Source: Gemmata massiliana
GTDB lineage: Bacteria; Planctomycetota; Planctomycetia; Gemmatales; Gemmataceae
Length of the DNA stretch: 64,000 bases
Direction: 5' to 3'
Assembly: GCA_000531095.1 (NCBI GenBank)
Contig: HG799472.1
Location: 1 to 64,000, forward strand
In this document: piece by piece, positions 61,056 to 64,000 of the stretch
How the letters are laid out: each line of letters opens with the position of its first letter
Numbering within the stretch: position 1 is the stretch's first letter
The notes under the pieces: generated by a model
What the model was told of the DNA's origin: nothing
What the model saw: only the letters and a program-made list of their open reading frames with translations
Databases searched by the model: none
Made by a program: the position numbers and the translations under genes

Positions 61056-62915
61056 CTACTTCCCCTCGCGGGCGTTAAATTCCAGCTTCCAGCGGTTCTT
61101 GCCGTCGCGGGATTGTAGCCACAGTTCCAGTTGCCCCACCGCCGTTACCTTGCTGTGCAAGTGGACCGGCACCACCTGTCCGCCCGCTGCGGCGCCCTTC
61201 GCTTCCAGGGTGGTTTTCACGGGGGACAGTTCGTCGACCTGGCCCTCCCACTCTTCGACCACCACGCCCGCGCCGTCGTCGCGCCGGACCGTTGAGCCGA
61301 GGAACCGGAACTCCGCCTCCGTGCCCACGCGGACGCCGACTTCATAGCTCGGGATGTCGGCCTCGGTGCCCTCTTCCATGCCGAACGGCGCGACGCAGAT
61401 CGCCTTGATCGGCGGCGCGAACCCGGGGACCGCGGGCATGTTCGTTTCCACGCCGATGTAGTACGCGCGGGCCGTTCCCCCGCGGATGCGCACGCCCTTT
61501 CCGCGCTTCACCAGCCCGTAGTAGGCCGCCCCGCGCGCGACCGCGAGGTCGAGGTCCGCGCCGGGAAGATCGCGAGTCGGATCGGTCTTGGCGGATTTGG
61601 CCCAACTGCCCAGAACGTTCAGCATCCGCGTGCGGAGCACGTCGCCCTTGAATACGCCACCGTTGAAGAGAATCGCCCCGGGAATGCTGGCCGCGTCCGA
61701 AGTGGCTTTCTTCTTTTTGCTGGCTGCAGTCGTCGATTCACGGTTCGCGAGCGCTTCTGCCTGACGCGCCAGGAACGACGCGAGGTGTCGGGTGATGCCC
61801 GCATCTGCAACGTAGGGCAGACCAAGTTCCTGAAGACCCGAGCTGCGCCCCAAACCGGGTGTTGCGTCGCGCGGACAGTCCGGGAAGAAACCGTCGACGA
61901 GCACTTTCTCGACGTCGGCCCGAGTGAGTTCGTGCTTGATCGTGCCGCCGACGATCGACCGGCCCTTGCCCAGTACCGTTACCGGCGCGCTCTGGAGCTT
62001 GGGGCGCGCGAAAAGCTCTTCCTTCGCGTTGCGGCAGGCGTAAGTGAGTTGCACCATCTGGCCCGCGTCGAGCTTCGTGCCCTTCGCGGCCAGCGTTTGG
62101 GCCGCGTGGTGGGCGAGCGTGAGGTCCATGTTGTCGCCGCCGAGCAACAGGTGGTCGCCGACCGCGAGGCGCGTGAGGGCCAGGTTGCCGTCCTCTTCGC
62201 CGACTTCGATGAGCGTGAAGTCGGTCGTTCCGCCGCCCACGTCCGCGACCAGCACCAGTTCGCCGACGGATACCTGTTTGCGCCACTCGTCGCCGGTACG
62301 GTCGAGCCACGCATAGAACGCCGCTTGCGGCTCCTCCAAGAGCGTGAGGTGCTCGAAGCCCGCGGCGCGCGCAGCTTCGACGGTCAGTTCGCGTGCGCCG
62401 GCATCAAACGAAGCCGGTACGGTCAGCACGATGTCCTGGGCTTCGAGCCGGTTCGCTGCGACTTCCTTTGCGATGACGTGGTTCCACGCTTCCGCGATGT
62501 GCTTCAGGTAGCGCGTGGTGGCGTCGACCGGCGACACCTTTCGGGCGCCGGTATCCGGGGCGCGGTGCGGAAGGATTTGAGCTTTGCGGTCCACACCCGG
62601 GTGACACAACCACGACTTCGCGGACGCGACCAACCGCGTCGGTACTTGCGACCCGAACGCGCGGGCGAACTCGCCGACGCAGTAATCGCGCTTGGCGTCC
62701 CAGGGGAGCTTCATCGCGCCGGCCGGCTGCTCCCCGTCGCCGGGCAGGTACAGGAACGACGGCAGGAGCGGCCGCTCCTCGACCGAGCCTTGCGCCACAA
62801 CTTGCGGAATGGGGAACGGGGTGACCTTCGCGTCCTTGCCCGCGCCGGTGTCCACATAGGCCAGCGCGCTGTTGGTGGTTCCCAGGTCGATACCGACGAC
62901 AAAGCGCGAAGACAT
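61056..62915 (-). CDS. Hsp70 family protein
   Basis: The 619-residue protein has the actin-like ATPase fold: VVGIDLGTTNSALAYVD, DIVLTVPASFDAGARELTVE, LVADVGGGTTDFTLIE and AILFNGGVFKGDVLRTRM. Insertions include a Lys-rich STTAASKKKKATSD. The C-terminal beta domain is short and no helical lid is seen, unlike DnaK. It is a non-canonical Hsp70, likely specialised to its operon partners. A GAAC/GTTC-rich tract lies upstream of ATG 62915. Confidence 0.85.
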   Translation of the reverse strand: MSSRFVVGIDLGTTNSALAYVDTGAGKDAKVTPFPIPQVVAQGSVEERPLLPSFLYLPGDGEQPAGAMKLPWDAKRDYCVGEFARAFGSQVPTRLVASAKSWLCHPGVDRKAQILPHRAPDTGARKVSPVDATTRYLKHIAEAWNHVIAKEVAANRLEAQDIVLTVPASFDAGARELTVEAARAAGFEHLTLLEEPQAAFYAWLDRTGDEWRKQVSVGELVLVADVGGGTTDFTLIEVGEEDGNLALTRLAVGDHLLLGGDNMDLTLAHHAAQTLAAKGTKLDAGQMVQLTYACRNAKEELFARPKLQSAPVTVLGKGRSIVGGTIKHELTRADVEKVLVDGFFPDCPRDATPGLGRSSGLQELGLPYVADAGITRHLASFLARQAEALANRESTTAASKKKKATSDAASIPGAILFNGGVFKGDVLRTRMLNVLGSWAKSAKTDPTRDLPGADLDLAVARGAAYYGLVKRGKGVRIRGGTARAYYIGVETNMPAVPGFAPPIKAICVAPFGMEEGTEADIPSYEVGVRVGTEAEFRFLGSTVRRDDGAGVVVEEWEGQVDELSPVKTTLEAKGAAAGGQVVPVHLHSKVTAVGQLELWLQSRDGKNRWKLEFNAREGK

Positions 62916-62929
62916 TGCGTGTCCCCAGT

Positions 62930-62975
62930 GTGGAGGGTTCGGTGTTTAGGACCGGGTGTTCGGTGGTGGAGTTTG
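62930..62975. repeat. GTGTTCGGTG-like tract upstream of the Hsp70 gene
   Basis: GGTTCGGTGTTTAGGACCGG and GGTGTTCGGTGGT are the complement of GAACAC-type repeats at 55699-55731. They lie in the divergent region between the Hsp70 and the 63195 gene. Confidence 0.5.
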
Positions 62976-63194
62976 TGTCCGTCGGTCGCACGCTCTGTTC
63001 GGGCGGGGCAAAGCGCTGGGAGAGGCGCCCGGCGCTCCGCGCCAGAACGAGAGGGAACACGAAACACGCACCATCAAATACCAATCACTACCTCGACATT
63101 CTACCGTTCCGGCGGAACCGAATGGCCGTTCGGTGGTTCCAAACGTAGCTTTGCGTGCAACGCACCACCCGCACTACCGGACCTTGAACACCAC

Positions 63195-64000
63195 ATGAGT
63201 AGCGCACCCGCTCCGGTTAGTGCCCCGATCCCGTTGCCGGTCGGCCGGCTCGTCGGTGTCGGGGCGATCATCTTTTTCGCGAACGCCGCCCTCCTCGTGC
63301 TCCAGTTGGTCGCGGGGCGGCTGCTCTCGCCGTACATCGGTTCGAGCTTGGAAACGTGGACGTCCATTATCGGCGTGTTCCTCGCGGGTATCGCACTGGG
63401 GAACGCCTTCGGCGGCCGGCTCGCGGACCGCTACCCGTCCCCGAAGACCCTCGCCATACTCCTGGGTGTCGGTGTGGTCGCGGCGCTGTGGATGCTCCTG
63501 TTCCCGCAATTGCTCGCGTCGAACGGGGCTTACAAGTCGATCCCGCTCGGACCGCGCATTCCGGTACTGGCTGCGATCTTGTGCCTGCCCGCGGGCTTCG
63601 TGCTCAGCCTCCTCACGCCGCTCGCGATCAAGCTCGGGCTGCCGGACGTGGCCCACACCGGGCGCGTCGCGGGGCTGATCTTCGCGCTCAGTACGCTCGG
63701 TTGCTTGGTGGGGAACTACGTTACCGGCTTCTATTTGATTCCCACGTTCACCGTGAACGCGCTGGTCCTGTTCTCAGCCGGGGCACTAGTTGTGTTGGCG
63801 ATGGTGGCGCTGGTTGTGGTGAAGCCGTCCCCATCGGCTCCGGACGCAGCCACGAACGGTGGGCGGACGGAAGCGATTGATGCGTCCGCTGGCCTCAACC
63901 CGCACGCCTTCTCCGACATCCGCCGGGCGTACCTGATCGTCTTCCTCGCGAGTTTCTGCGGGATGACGCTCGAACTGACCGCGTCGCGGGTGCTCGCGCA
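63195..64000 (+). CDS. Membrane spermidine-synthase-like/fused MFS protein (3' end beyond window)
   Basis: An open frame of at least 268 codons from ATG 63195 runs off the window. It opens MSSAPAPVSAPIPLPVGRLV and has several hydrophobic helices (VGVGAIIFFANAALLVLQLV; GRVAGLIFALSTLGCLVGNY) with the conserved GRLLSPYIGSSLETWTSIIG and GGRLADRYP segments seen in integral-membrane spermidine-synthase-like proteins. The catalytic domain would be downstream. It is divergent from the Hsp70 gene. Confidence 0.78.
   Translation, partial: MSSAPAPVSAPIPLPVGRLVGVGAIIFFANAALLVLQLVAGRLLSPYIGSSLETWTSIIGVFLAGIALGNAFGGRLADRYPSPKTLAILLGVGVVAALWMLLFPQLLASNGAYKSIPLGPRIPVLAAILCLPAGFVLSLLTPLAIKLGLPDVAHTGRVAGLIFALSTLGCLVGNYVTGFYLIPTFTVNALVLFSAGALVVLAMVALVVVKPSPSAPDAATNGGRTEAIDASAGLNPHAFSDIRRAYLIVFLASFCGMTLELTASRVLA

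Overview
The window looks like chromosomal DNA of a Gemmata-like planctomycete (family Gemmataceae). The sequence is GC-rich and carries several families typical of that group: DUF1559 pseudopilin-like proteins, a PSCyt1/DUF1549/DUF1553 gene beside a DUF1501 gene, tandem TIGR03000 proteins, the planctomycete small basic protein, an ECF sigma factor followed by a TPR-containing Ser/Thr kinase, PQQ-like propellers and many exported Pro/Gly-rich proteins. No rRNA, convincing tRNA, CRISPR array or prophage is visible. The species assignment is inference from gene content.

Layout. 0-8 kb: DUF4139 protein, glutamine synthetase, a C26-like protein without its catalytic Cys, a divergent AnmK-like sugar kinase, an interrupted PD-(D/E)XK-type gene and a BadF/GlcNAc-kinase-like protein. 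8-19 kb: secreted S9 peptidase, ThuA-like protein, sigma/kinase pair with a divergent collagen-like secreted protein (frameshifted), and a beta-lactamase/VanX fusion. 18.7-24.4 kb: a PSCyt1/DUF1549/DUF1553 gene broken by a REP-like insert, a REP-associated (RAYT) transposase element, a DUF1501 gene and a rhodanese-like protein. 24.5-33.2 kb: RND efflux system with one adaptor and two large pumps. 33.2-41.4 kb: two TIGR03000 paralogues, M48 protease, and a thiol-redox cluster (thioredoxin-NHL protein, DsbD-alpha-like protein, full DsbD). 41.7-50.5 kb: membrane spermidine-synthase-like protein, FabH, two YkgJ-type proteins, DUF1559 + lipoprotein, PQQ propeller and a histone-H1-like protein. 50.8-58.8 kb: lipoprotein, Dps, tail-anchored HEPN-like protein, TPR protein, a frameshifted hypothetical, small basic protein, a FolK-SDR fusion and a second DUF1559 + lipoprotein pair. 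59-64 kb: a tightly packed operon (Hsp70, unknown, HEPN-like, ATP-grasp) and the start of a second spermidine-synthase-like membrane protein.

The most unusual signals are non-coding. Two copies of a ~93-nt element (11766-11858 and 41464-41555) keep the same fold through compensatory base changes, each in the gap between converging genes. Palindromic/REP-like repeats, GAAC-periodic satellites just upstream of genes and a nested palindromic element near 52.4-52.8 kb suggest an active repeat ecology. Protein-level oddities include catalytic residues missing from the C26 protein and from the SDR half of the FolK fusion, the beta-lactamase/VanX fusion, and the Hsp70-HEPN-ATP-grasp operon.
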